Positions 44,811-53,367 of a stretch of DNA of 64,000 nucleotides are shown in pieces. The DNA is from Minicystis rosea. Its GTDB lineage: Bacteria > Myxococcota_A > Polyangia > Polyangiales > Polyangiaceae. The notes beneath the pieces were generated by a model. The model was not told the origin of the DNA, ran no database searches, and saw only the letters and a program-made list of their open reading frames with translations. The first letter of the stretch is position 1. Each line of letters starts with the position of its first letter. The translations under genes were made by a program, and so were the position numbers. The stretch spans positions 5,873,573 through 5,937,572 of the forward strand of contig CP016211.1 of assembly GCA_001931535.1 (NCBI GenBank), read 5' to 3'.

Positions 44811-45572
44811 ATGCTTCACCGTCTCCTCCGCCCCCTTCCCCTCGCTGCCGGTGTGATCGCTTTCCTCGCGCTCACCCTGCCGCGCCCGGACGACGCGGCC
44901 GCCAAGGGCAAAAACGGCAAGCTCAAAGGCTGCCCCGCGGGGATGTCGCTGATCCTCGGCAAGTATTGCATCGACAAATACGAGGCCAGCACGGTGGAGA
45001 TGCTCCCCGGCGGCAAGACGCGGGCGCACTCCCCGTACGACGCCGTCGATGGCATCAAGGTCAAGGCCGTCAGCAAGAAGGGCGTGAAGCCGCAGGCTTA
45101 CATCAGCCGCAACGAGGCCGAGGCCGCGTGTCAGAACGCCGGCAAACGCCTCTGCACCGACGATGAATGGCTGACGGCCTGCAAAGGCAAGAAGCCCACC
45201 CAGTTCCCGTACGGCGACGACCGCAAAGACGGTTATTGCAACGACACCGGGGTCTCGTCCTTCAATCACTATTACGGCGCCGGCGCCGAGCCCGACAAGG
45301 CCGCTTACAGCTGGGCCAACATGAACGATCCCCGGCTCAACCAGCTCCCCGGCGGCCTCGCCCTCACGGGCAAATTCAAGAAGTGCAAGAACGGCTTCGA
45401 CGTCTACGACATGGTCGGCAATCTCCATGAGTGGACAGCAGCCCAGTCCGGCACCTTCCGCGGCGGCTATTACCTCGACACGCACATCAACGGCGAAGGT
45501 TGCGATTACCGGACCACGGCCCACAACGCCAAGTACCACGACTACTCGACCGGATTCCGCTGCTGCAAGTGA
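44811..45572 (+). CDS. exported FGE-sulfatase (SUMF1) domain protein
   Basis: A 253-residue protein. Signal peptide LAAGVIAFLALTLPRPDDAAA precedes a formylglycine-generating-enzyme fold: CPAGMSLILGKYCIDKYEAS, EAEAACQNAGKRLCTDDEWLTACKG, FDVYDMVGNLHEWTA, FRGGYYLD and STGFRCCK. The fold motifs (EW in the middle, GNxxEW, GFRC) are present. The two catalytic Cys of true FGE are not clearly positioned and the domain is short, so it more likely belongs to the large non-catalytic or binding branch of this superfamily. Start at ATG 44811; a GTG two codons earlier is possible. Confidence 0.85.
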   Translation: MLHRLLRPLPLAAGVIAFLALTLPRPDDAAAKGKNGKLKGCPAGMSLILGKYCIDKYEASTVEMLPGGKTRAHSPYDAVDGIKVKAVSKKGVKPQAYISRNEAEAACQNAGKRLCTDDEWLTACKGKKPTQFPYGDDRKDGYCNDTGVSSFNHYYGAGAEPDKAAYSWANMNDPRLNQLPGGLALTGKFKKCKNGFDVYDMVGNLHEWTAAQSGTFRGGYYLDTHINGEGCDYRTTAHNAKYHDYSTGFRCCK

Positions 45573-45577
45573 CCCTC

Positions 45578-45593
45578 TCCGCGCCGGCGCGGA
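45578..45593 (+). terminator. short GC hairpin after the FGE-like gene
   Basis: TCCGCG-ccgg-CGCGGA, six-bp stem with a 4-nt loop, 6 bp after the stop codon. Possible terminator; no T-run. Confidence 0.35.
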
Positions 45594-45680
45594 CGAGAAT
45601 CCACATCTGAGAATCCGAGTCGCCGAGACTCCGCCAAACGACGTTCGACGCCCGCTCGCGCCGCAAACCGATCTCCTCTC

Positions 45681-45740
45681 TGCCTTTTTGCGCCTTCGCG
45701 TCTTGGCGCCTTTGCGTTCCTTCTCTCTCTCCCTCCCCCG
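45681..45740. repeat. single copy of the dispersed purine-rich repeat
   Basis: TGCCTTTTTGCGCCTTCGCG... ending in TTCCTTCTCTCTCTCCCTCC is the reverse complement of the repeat at about 15391-15440. Here it occurs without an inverted partner, between the FGE-like and VAT1-like genes. Confidence 0.75.
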
Positions 45741-45869
45741 CCCAGCCCGGCAGCCCGGCGCCGGCATCGCGGAGGGCGCGCGGCCGCCTCGCGCCACGAA
45801 GTGAAGAAATGACGTAGCGCCGCCGAGAAACGGTGCTTACAAGCGGGTCCGCGAACAGGAGGCGAGACG

Positions 45870-46889
45870 ATGCGCGCGATCTGGATCACGAAGCCCGGCG
45901 GACTCGAGGTGCTCGAAGTTCGCGAGACGCCCGATCCCGAGCCCAAGGCCGGAGAGGTGCGCGTCCGCGTGCGTGCCGCGGGGCTCAACTTCGCCGAGGT
46001 CATGGCCCGCCAGGGCCTCTATCCGGATGCGCCCAAGACGCCGAGCATCGTCGGCTACGAGGCGGCCGGCGTCGTCGATGCGGTGGGCGAAGGCGTGGCC
46101 ACGCCCGCCGTGGGCACGCGGGTGATGGCGCTCTCGAGGTTCGGCGCCCACAGCGACACGCTGGTGGTCCCCGCGGGCCAAGCGCTCCCCATCCCGGACG
46201 CCATGACCTTCGAAGAGGCCGCGGCCATCCCCGTCAATTACCTCACCGCCTATCACATGCTCTTCCGGGTCGCGAACCTGCGGCCCAAGGGCAAGGTCCT
46301 CATCCACATGGCCGCCGGCGGCGTCGGCATCGCCGCGCTCCAGCTCTGCCGCACCGTGCGCGACGTCGTCACCTTCGGTACCGCGTCGGCGTCCAAGCAC
46401 GACGTCATCCGCGCCGAAGGCTGCGATCACCCCATCGACTACCGCAGTGTCGATTACGCCGAGGTCGTCCGTGATCTCACCGCCGGCCGCGGCGTGGACA
46501 TCATCCTCGACGCGCTCGGCGGCAAGGATTGGAAGAAGGGCATCGACCTGCTCGCGCCGGCCGGCCTGCTCATCGCGTTCGGATTCGCCAACATGGCCTC
46601 GGGCGAGAAGCGCAGCATCCTCAACGTGGTTCGTCAGGCCGCGGGCATTCCGCTCTTCACCCCGATGTCGATGATGGACAAGAACCGCGGTGTCGCCGGC
46701 GTGAACATCGGCCACCTCTGGCACGAGATGGATATGCTCAAAGAAGAGCTCGACGCCATCCTCGCCCTCTACAACGAAGGGAAGATCAAGCCCCGCGTGA
46801 GCGACGTGGTGCCCTTCGACCGCGCGGCCGACGCCCATCGCATCATCCAAGAGCGCAAGAACGTCGGCAAGGTCGTCCTCGTGCCGTGA
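45870..46889 (+). CDS. zinc-free MDR oxidoreductase, VAT1-like
   Basis: A 339-residue medium-chain dehydrogenase/reductase. The N-terminal GroES-like domain has RVRAAGLNFAEVMARQGLYPDAPKTPSIVGYEAAGVVDAVGEGV. The NADPH-binding Rossmann domain carries VLIHMAAGGVGIAALQLCR. The C-terminal region NVVRQAAGIPLFTPMSMMDKNRGVAGVNIGHLWHEMDML resembles eukaryotic VAT-1 and related quinone oxidoreductases. No zinc-binding Cys set is present, as expected for this branch. GGAGG precedes the ATG. Substrate unknown; probably an NADPH-dependent quinone or enone reductase. Confidence 0.9.
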   Translation: MRAIWITKPGGLEVLEVRETPDPEPKAGEVRVRVRAAGLNFAEVMARQGLYPDAPKTPSIVGYEAAGVVDAVGEGVATPAVGTRVMALSRFGAHSDTLVVPAGQALPIPDAMTFEEAAAIPVNYLTAYHMLFRVANLRPKGKVLIHMAAGGVGIAALQLCRTVRDVVTFGTASASKHDVIRAEGCDHPIDYRSVDYAEVVRDLTAGRGVDIILDALGGKDWKKGIDLLAPAGLLIAFGFANMASGEKRSILNVVRQAAGIPLFTPMSMMDKNRGVAGVNIGHLWHEMDMLKEELDAILALYNEGKIKPRVSDVVPFDRAADAHRIIQERKNVGKVVLVP

Positions 46890-46903
46890 AGGCGTCTTGA
46901 GGG

Positions 46904-46935
46904 CGCGCGGCGGGGATTCGTATCCTCGCCGCGCG
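46904..46935. terminator. strong bidirectional terminator
   Basis: CGCGCGGCGGGGAT (46904-46917) pairs with 46922-46935 through 14 bp including one G-T wobble, with a 4-nt loop. It sits exactly between the stop codons of two convergent genes. Confidence 0.75.
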
Positions 46936-46949
46936 ACTCGATGGTTGCA

Positions 46950-48242
46950 TCACTTGGGAATCTTCTGCACCGTCCCGCCGCCGTGGCCGTTGGTGAAGTA
47001 AACCCAACCTGCGTCGAGCGCGATGGCATAAGGGTTGAGCTGCCCGGTCAAGAGCACATCCGGCTTCTTCTTCCCCGGCGGGAGCCGCAGAATCTGTCCC
47101 TGACCATCGTTGGTCCAATAAACACCGGTCGTGTCCACCGCGATCCCGGCCGGCGCCTGCTGCCCGCTCGCGAGCGTCTCCGGCGTTCCACCGGCGAGCG
47201 GCACCTTCATCACGGTGCCATTGCTCGGGTTCGCCGTGGTCCAGTACACGAAGGTGGCATCGACCGCGATGAAGGTCGGCTGATCCTGCCCGGAGGCGAG
47301 GGTCGTGGGTGAGCCGCCGGCGAGCGGCACACTCTTGATCTCGCCGGTTTCCTTGTTGGTCCAATAGACTGCCTTCGCGTCCACGGCGATGCCCTGCGGC
47401 GCGCCTTGGCCCGCGGCCAGCTGCTCGGGCGTGCCCCCGCTCTTCGGCATCTTCATCACGGTGCCACCACCGCCGTTGACCCAATAAAGGTTCTTGCCGT
47501 CGAGCGCGATGCCCTGCGGGCCGAGCTGCTGGGTCGCGAGCGCCGTCACCGCGCCTCCCGCGATGGACACCTTGCTCACCGAGTTTCCCGTCCCATCGGT
47601 GAAATAGAGGTCCGTCGCGTCCGCGACGAGGAACGTCGGCTGCCCCATGGAGGCGAGGATCGCCGGCGCGCCGCCCGCGACAGGCACGCTCACCACGCTC
47701 CCCGGAGAGACGTAGTTGGTGAAATACACGCGGGCTCCATCGACCGCGAGGCCATGGGGCAAAGCCTGCCCCGTCGCCAGGGGGATGGCGAGGCATTGCC
47801 CGAGCTGGCAGGTGCTGCCCGTGCAGGCGCGCCCGCAGATCCCGCAGTTCGTCATGTCGGTCTTGGGATCGAGGCACGTGCCGCCACAGGCGATCTGCGA
47901 GGGGTCTTTGCACACGCACAAGCCCTCCGCACAAGCGATGTCCGCGGGACAGACGTTGTCGCACTGACCACAATGTTGGGCGTCGGCGTTGGGATCGACG
48001 CAGGCGCCCGCGCAACAGGCCTCGCTCGCGCCGCAGGCCTTGCCGCAGGCGCCGCAGTTGGCGGCGTCGCTGCCGGTGTCGACGCAGGTGCCGCCGCACA
48101 GGGTCTCGGTCCCGGAGCAAGCTTCGCCGCCGCCGCTGCCGCTCGTCGACGAGGTGCCTCCCGTCCCACCTCCTCCGCCACCGCAGGCCGTGGATGCCAA
48201 CAGGACCAATGCCAGACCGAGGAGCGCGCGTGTTTCCGTCAT
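46950..48242 (-). CDS. Cys-rich and beta-propeller lipoprotein
   Basis: A 430-residue lipoprotein. Signal LLGLALVLLASTAC gives a lipobox Cys at 19, followed by a Gly/Ser linker. Residues about 40-155 are Cys-rich EGF-like units (CGGTCVDTGSDAANCGACGKACGASEACCAGACVDPNADAQHCGQC). Residues 160-430 contain about six repeats of the form GIAVDAKAVYWTNKETGEIKSVPLAGGSPTTLASGQ, a DUF5050/NHL-like propeller. GGGGGATC precedes the ATG at 48242. The propeller type matches the lipoprotein at 26.1-27.3 kb, so the two may be distant paralogues. Ligand unknown. Confidence 0.85.
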   Translation of the reverse strand: MTETRALLGLALVLLASTACGGGGGGTGGTSSTSGSGGGEACSGTETLCGGTCVDTGSDAANCGACGKACGASEACCAGACVDPNADAQHCGQCDNVCPADIACAEGLCVCKDPSQIACGGTCLDPKTDMTNCGICGRACTGSTCQLGQCLAIPLATGQALPHGLAVDGARVYFTNYVSPGSVVSVPVAGGAPAILASMGQPTFLVADATDLYFTDGTGNSVSKVSIAGGAVTALATQQLGPQGIALDGKNLYWVNGGGGTVMKMPKSGGTPEQLAAGQGAPQGIAVDAKAVYWTNKETGEIKSVPLAGGSPTTLASGQDQPTFIAVDATFVYWTTANPSNGTVMKVPLAGGTPETLASGQQAPAGIAVDTTGVYWTNDGQGQILRLPPGKKKPDVLLTGQLNPYAIALDAGWVYFTNGHGGGTVQKIPK

Positions 48243-48327
48243 GATCCCCCGAAACGTAGCGGTCTCGCGGTGCGGCGTACATGCCCGCGGCCGGCGTGCC
48301 CCAGCCACCTCTTGCCTCTCGCGCGAA

Positions 48328-51300
48328 ATGGGCGCTTCATGGGCCAAAGCCTCCCGCATGCGCGCCCGCGCCGAATTCTTCCTCGAAGGCCTGCTCTCCC
48401 TGGACCGGTACGAGCGCGCCGATCGCCGGAGTGTGTTCCGGCAAAGCATGGCGTCCATCGCGCGCGCGGAGCCCGGGCGATCGCCGCTCGAAGGCTGCGA
48501 CGAGCAGGCCCTCGTCCGCAGCATGCGCGTGGCCCTCGCCGATGGTCTCTTCGACGATTTGGGTTGGCTGGCCGCGGCGGCCGCGGGCGTCTCGCTCTTC
48601 GAGATCGCCGGCGCGCTCCCGCTCGGCGCGGAGCGACGCGAGCTCGGCCGCGTCGTGCTCCAGGAGCTCTACGAAGGGGACGCGGCCACCTTCGTCGCCA
48701 TCGCCACCCGCATGGCCATCAGCGGATCGGCGCGCGCGCTCTCCGGCGCGGGGATTCGCGCCCGCGTCGCGCTCGCGCTCGGCCTGCCCGCAGGCGCCGA
48801 CGTCCCCACCGACACGCTCGCCCTCGCGCTCGTGTCGCGGCGCGAGCTCGCCGCCGCGTGGCTCGGCACGAACTCCATCGGCGCGCTCCCGCAGCGCCGC
48901 TTGGCCGCGCGCCTGCTCGAGCGCGCCGCGCGTGAAGCTCATGGGCGCACGCGGCGCGGCGACGACGAGCCCGCGCTCCTGTTCCATGCCGTCGTTCGGC
49001 GCGAAGGCGAGCCCGGCCGCCCTTCGCCCGACACCATCGAGGGCGCGTGGCGCACGCTCCTCGCCGACCGCGAGACGCTGGTGTGGCGGCACGTCGCCGC
49101 CGCGCGCGGTCTGCTCAGCGCCGCCGTCCCCGCGCTCGGCGACGAGATCCGGAGCGCGCTCGCCACGCGCCTCTCGCCCACGGAATGGCGGCGCGGCGCG
49201 ACCTCGCTCGCGGCCAGCATCGCCGTCGATCCCGAGCGCTCGCTGCGCGCTGCCCTCGAGCTCTTGGCGAGCCCGCTCCTCGAGCGCGATCCGGGCATCG
49301 CCGCGGCCTTGCTCTGGGGTCTCCCGCGCGCCGCCGACGCCGAGCCCGAGGCCGCGTCCGCGCTGCTCGACGCGCTCGCACGCAAGGCACCTCTCTTCAT
49401 CGCCGAAGATCTCATCGAGATGCGCACCGAGCTCGGCGCGCTCGCGAGCGCCGCGACCGCCGTGGAGCGCTGCGCCGCCGCGCTCGTCGCCGCATTCGAG
49501 CAGAGCGCCGGCGACGAGGACGTCGCGGCGCTCTCGAAGCGGCTCCGCCTCCACCTCACCGAAGCGCGCCCGCGCGGCTCCGCGGGCGACGGCACGCGCC
49601 CCGATCTCCTGCTCCGCGCCGCGCTCGAGGAGGCGGTCGACACCTTCGTCACGACGGGCAGCCGCGAGGCCTACAATCGCGCGCTGATCGCGGTGGAGCA
49701 CGCCTCCGAAGCGGTCGCGTTGCTCGAGTCGTTCGTCGTCGACGCGGGCGGCATGCCGAGCTCCGCGCGCGGGCGTCATGCCGCCGTCGTCCTGGTGCGC
49801 GAGCTCGACAGCTTGTTGCTCGAGTCCGGTGTGCTGAAGAGCCTCCTCCTGCTCAACCGCGGCCCGAGCGATCCCGGCGGCGGCGCGCTCCCGCTCGACG
49901 ACGTCGACGAGCGTCTCTCGCGCTGGCTCCTCGGCATCGAATCCCTGCCCTTCCCCGGCGACGTGGGCACCCCCGGCGTCACCGGCCACCAGCGCCAGCT
50001 CCGCGCGCTGCTCCACCTCATCGACGGCGAGACCACCGAGTTCGAGGAGGATCAGGAGCGCCGCGATCGCGTCCAAGATCGCTGGACCACCACCTCGCGT
50101 CTGCTGCTCACGCGCCTCGCCGAGGAGCGCGCCACCCCGCTCCGCCGCGCCGTCGCCGCCACCGTCGCGCGCGCGCTCGACGCGCTCGTGCGCGACGGGG
50201 CCGCCGATCCGGCCGACGCGCTCCTCTACGCGGCCTTCCGCACGGGCGGCCCGGAAGATCTCGCCGTCCTCGCCGAGGCCAGCATGAACCCGGAGGTGTG
50301 GCGCCTCCTGCGCGCATACTCGGCCTTCATCGAGGCCGAGGTCTCGCGCCCGCTCGACGGCGAGGTCGTGTCCGCGCGCATTCCCTCGCTCGAAGGGCTC
50401 TCCGCCGCGCTCCCCGCCGCGGGCACCCAACGTGTCGAAGCGCTGCGCACCGCCGTCACGCGTCTCCTCAAGGCCCTCGGCGCCGTGCAAACGGCGGAGT
50501 CGCTCCGCCCGCTCGCCGATCCCGAGTCCTCTCCGCTCCGCGCGCTCGCCGAAGCTTTGGAGCGCCTCGGTCAATTGACGGCCAGCGCGCTCCGTCGCTG
50601 CGGCGGCGAGGACGAGCCCATCGCCGCGCTCCCCGCGAGCCCCTACCCGCTCACCGCCGCGCTCGGCCGCGCGCTCGCGCCCGGCGCCGATGTGGCTGCC
50701 GCTCTCGGCCCCGTGCTCACCACCTCGCAGGAGCGGGCCTTCGCCTCGATTCCGCGCGCGCTCGCCGCGCTCGTCGCGCGCATCCTCCCGCGCCTCGCCA
50801 AGCTCCCCGTCGATCTCGGCCGCCCCAGCGTCATCCCCCTCACCACGCTCGTCGAAGGCCCGCTCCCCGCGTGGATGCCCGCGCGCCGCACCCTCGGCGG
50901 CTTCTACGTGCACCGCCAGATCGGCGGCGGCGCCGCCGGCACCGTCTTCATCGTCACCCGCACCGAGGAGCGTCACGACGCGGACGCCGAGCGCTTCGCG
51001 TTGAAGGTCCCCGACTACGACGCCACCGCCGCGCGGAGCCTCTCCGAATCGGACTTCCTCAAGCTCTTCCGCGAAGAGGCCGGCGCGCTCCTCTCGATCC
51101 CCGAGCACGACAACCTGGCCGGCTTCGTCACCTTCGACGCGGGCGCGCGGCCCAAACCCATCCTCGTGATGAAGCTCGTCGAGGGCACCCGTTGCGACAA
51201 GGCCATTGCCTCACGCACGCTCACCCTCGCGAGCGCCTTTGGCATGCTCGACGGTGTCCTCGCCGGCCTCGGCGCCATGCATGGAGTCGGCGTCGGTCAT

Positions 51301-51756
51301 CTCGACGTCAAACCCTCCAACATCATCCTTCGGGACAAGGGTCCAGCGGTGTTGGTGGATTTCGGCCTCGCCGGCCGCCACCTCCGCCCCGGCTGCGGGA
51401 CGAGCTCCTACGGCGCGCCCGAGGTTTGGGGGATCGTGCCCGACGGCGCCCAAACCACCCCGATGGCCGCGGACGTCTACAGCTTCGGTTGCATCGCCTT
51501 CGAGGTCCTCACCGGCCAAACCCTCTTCGACGCCCCCAACGAAGTGGCTTTGATCTCCCAGCACCTCACCCACGATGGAATGCCCGCCGGCGTCAAAAAG
51601 CTCTCCGAGCGTCCTTTGACGGCCGGCCTCGCCGCCGTCCTCCGTCACTGCCTGCGGCGCGATCCGCGCCAGCGTGGAAGCGTCGCCGAAATCCGCACCG
51701 AGCTCGCCGCCGTCGCCGTCAGCTTGTCCGGAAAGAGCTGGCCCGTATCGCCGTGA
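48328..51756 (+). CDS. large protein with C-terminal Ser/Thr kinase domain
   Basis: About 1142 residues. The first 850 are Ala/Leu/Arg-rich and helical, possibly alpha-solenoid repeats, with no domain I recognise. The kinase domain covers about 855-1110: Gly loop QIGGGAAGTVFIV, Lys in RFALKVPDYD (about 890), catalytic loop GHLDVKPSNIILRD (about 990) with Leu replacing the usual Arg of HRD, VLVDFGLAG (about 1010), a CGTSSYGAPEVWG activation end and SFGCIAFEVLTG. Key Lys, Asp and DFG are kept, so activity is plausible without an RD-type activation switch. Kinase domains in bacteria are usually N-terminal; here it is C-terminal. Start taken at ATG 48328, 85 bp from the divergent lipoprotein gene. 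Confidence 0.85.
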   Translation: MGASWAKASRMRARAEFFLEGLLSLDRYERADRRSVFRQSMASIARAEPGRSPLEGCDEQALVRSMRVALADGLFDDLGWLAAAAAGVSLFEIAGALPLGAERRELGRVVLQELYEGDAATFVAIATRMAISGSARALSGAGIRARVALALGLPAGADVPTDTLALALVSRRELAAAWLGTNSIGALPQRRLAARLLERAAREAHGRTRRGDDEPALLFHAVVRREGEPGRPSPDTIEGAWRTLLADRETLVWRHVAAARGLLSAAVPALGDEIRSALATRLSPTEWRRGATSLAASIAVDPERSLRAALELLASPLLERDPGIAAALLWGLPRAADAEPEAASALLDALARKAPLFIAEDLIEMRTELGALASAATAVERCAAALVAAFEQSAGDEDVAALSKRLRLHLTEARPRGSAGDGTRPDLLLRAALEEAVDTFVTTGSREAYNRALIAVEHASEAVALLESFVVDAGGMPSSARGRHAAVVLVRELDSLLLESGVLKSLLLLNRGPSDPGGGALPLDDVDERLSRWLLGIESLPFPGDVGTPGVTGHQRQLRALLHLIDGETTEFEEDQERRDRVQDRWTTTSRLLLTRLAEERATPLRRAVAATVARALDALVRDGAADPADALLYAAFRTGGPEDLAVLAEASMNPEVWRLLRAYSAFIEAEVSRPLDGEVVSARIPSLEGLSAALPAAGTQRVEALRTAVTRLLKALGAVQTAESLRPLADPESSPLRALAEALERLGQLTASALRRCGGEDEPIAALPASPYPLTAALGRALAPGADVAAALGPVLTTSQERAFASIPRALAALVARILPRLAKLPVDLGRPSVIPLTTLVEGPLPAWMPARRTLGGFYVHRQIGGGAAGTVFIVTRTEERHDADAERFALKVPDYDATAARSLSESDFLKLFREEAGALLSIPEHDNLAGFVTFDAGARPKPILVMKLVEGTRCDKAIASRTLTLASAFGMLDGVLAGLGAMHGVGVGHLDVKPSNIILRDKGPAVLVDFGLAGRHLRPGCGTSSYGAPEVWGIVPDGAQTTPMAADVYSFGCIAFEVLTGQTLFDAPNEVALISQHLTHDGMPAGVKKLSERPLTAGLAAVLRHCLRRDPRQRGSVAEIRTELAAVAVSLSGKSWPVSP

Positions 51757-51829
51757 CCGGCGCCCGCAATACCTTATCTCCCAACGTGCCTCGTCGGCGC
51801 CCGAAACACCCTCTCCGCGTTCCTCACCT

Positions 51830-53008
51830 TCAACGCGGCACCACGAACACGAGCAGCTCCCCGGGCGTGCAGCGCTCTGCAATCACCACGCTGCCCGTCA
51901 CCACCACTTCGGTCCCGACCGCGCCCGAAACCTCGGCGAGCTCCACGGTGGCCCGGCGCGTCGCGCCCTCACTGCTCGACATCGACGTCACCCGGTACGA
52001 CGTCGTGTTTTGCACCGCGCCGGGCCCGAGCGCAGGCGCTTCGTCACCGACGAGCAGCTTGCGCTGCACGGGCGGCCCATCACCGCCGCGAACATCGATG
52101 TGCGCGCTGATGCCGTAGTCGTCCTCGCCGCCCTGCCATTCCAGCTCGAAGCGCAGCCACACGCGGAAGCGCCGTGCCTCCGCCGGTGTGAAGCGGAGCG
52201 TGAACGGCACCCCCGGCCGGACCAACACCGAGGCCACCGCGCGCTTCGGATCGGAGCCGCGGAGCCCCACCATCAGGAGCGGCACGAGCAGGGCGACGAG
52301 CGCAAACGCGCCGCCGATGGTGCCGAGCACCGAAGGATCGAACGCCTCCGGCCGGGGCGGCACCACGCCGGACACGATCTCGATCTTCCCTCCGCGATCG
52401 AGCCGCAACACCACCCGATCGAAGACCCAGCGATCGTTCACCAGGTGCCCATCGATCGCCAACACCCCCGAGCCGCGCGGCCCCTGCACGGGCACGCTCG
52501 CGTCGATCGTCGGGGGCACGAGCTCGTCGTTCACCTCGGCGTCCGCGTGAATCCACCCGCGCACGTCCCAACCAAGCGTCACGGGCGTGCCGATGGCCTG
52601 CACCGCAGCGGCATGAGCGCGCATGCGATCGACCGCGAGCCGCGTCGGCGTGGCCGCGCGAATCACCACGACCCGCAGCACCAAGCACCCGAGGATCACG
52701 GCCACCGCGCCCGCGACGCGGAGCCCGAGCCGCGCGCGCGGCGGCAGCTCCCCCGCGCTCGGCACCTGCGTCGAGATGCCCGCGAACATCGCCGGGAAGA
52801 CGAGCATCAAGAGGATCGCCGCCCCCGCCAGCGCCGGCATCGCGATGGGATCCGAGAACAAGTAGAAGAGCTCCGGCACCTCGCCGGTGATGAGACCGAC
52901 GACGCCCAGCACCACCGGAATGAGCACCGGCAGCCACCCCAAGAGCGTCGTGAGCCGGAGCTGCGAAGGTCGAGCCGTCACCCGCGAATGACAGCAGGGA
53001 GCACGCAT
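51830..53008 (-). CDS. membrane protein with Coa1-like domain
   Basis: About 392 residues. Two or three N-terminal membrane helices (LLGWLPVLIPVVLGVVGLITG; MPALAGAAILLMLVFPAMFAG; AGAVAVILGCLVLRVVVI) precede a domain of the Coa1/Tim21 type: AVQAIGTPVTLGWDVRGWIHAD, PVQGPRGSGVLAIDGHLVNDRWVFDRVVLRL. Another helix (IGGAFALVALLVPLLMVGL) and a beta-rich C-terminus follow. Coa1 domains occur in cytochrome oxidase assembly factors and in many uncharacterised membrane proteins. No oxidase genes are nearby, so that role is not implied. Start ATG 53008; a GTG at 52981 would also include the first helix. Confidence 0.7.
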   Translation of the reverse strand: MRAPCCHSRVTARPSQLRLTTLLGWLPVLIPVVLGVVGLITGEVPELFYLFSDPIAMPALAGAAILLMLVFPAMFAGISTQVPSAGELPPRARLGLRVAGAVAVILGCLVLRVVVIRAATPTRLAVDRMRAHAAAVQAIGTPVTLGWDVRGWIHADAEVNDELVPPTIDASVPVQGPRGSGVLAIDGHLVNDRWVFDRVVLRLDRGGKIEIVSGVVPPRPEAFDPSVLGTIGGAFALVALLVPLLMVGLRGSDPKRAVASVLVRPGVPFTLRFTPAEARRFRVWLRFELEWQGGEDDYGISAHIDVRGGDGPPVQRKLLVGDEAPALGPGAVQNTTSYRVTSMSSSEGATRRATVELAEVSGAVGTEVVVTGSVVIAERCTPGELLVFVVPR

Positions 53009-53367
53009 CCGACGCAAGCCGCCGACGCGCCGCGCCTCGATTCACGCCTTCCGCGCGCCGCACCGCGTCTGCCCACGAGGTGTCCCTTGTCCCTCATCCA
53101 ATTCACATAGGATGAGCGCTCGAGATTCCAAATCTTCGAAATAGATAATCTCCCACGGATCCCCGTCACCCCCCTTCCCCGGCATTGCCGCATCGTCCCA
53201 TCACGACATCGACTCCGACGTCGGCCGAAACCCCACATCTGAAAAGTGTGCTGGCGAACGAAATCTCTTTACGGCGGCCAAACCGATAAAGTACTTTTGC
53301 GGGTCGATTCGCCTCGGGGTGTGGGCAGGAGAGCCCCCGCCCTCCCCGATGTGACTGGGAGACGACA
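53009..53367. other. AT-richer intergenic region between divergent genes
   Basis: About 360 bp. Stretches such as AAATCTTCGAAATAGATAAT (about 53130-53150) and CCGATAAAGTACTTTTGC (about 53282-53300) are clearly AT-richer than the surroundings, as expected for promoters of the two divergent genes. I cannot fix a -35/-10 pair. Confidence 0.4.

Noticed and set aside
44106..45797. Minus-strand frame of 563 codons overlapping the FGE-like gene
   Set aside because: Antisense to a gene with clear FGE motifs and signal peptide; translation is Val/Gly/Ala-rich without features.
48337..51108. Minus-strand frame of 923 codons opposite the C-terminal-kinase gene
   Set aside because: Low-complexity shadow; the plus-strand frame contains clear kinase motifs.
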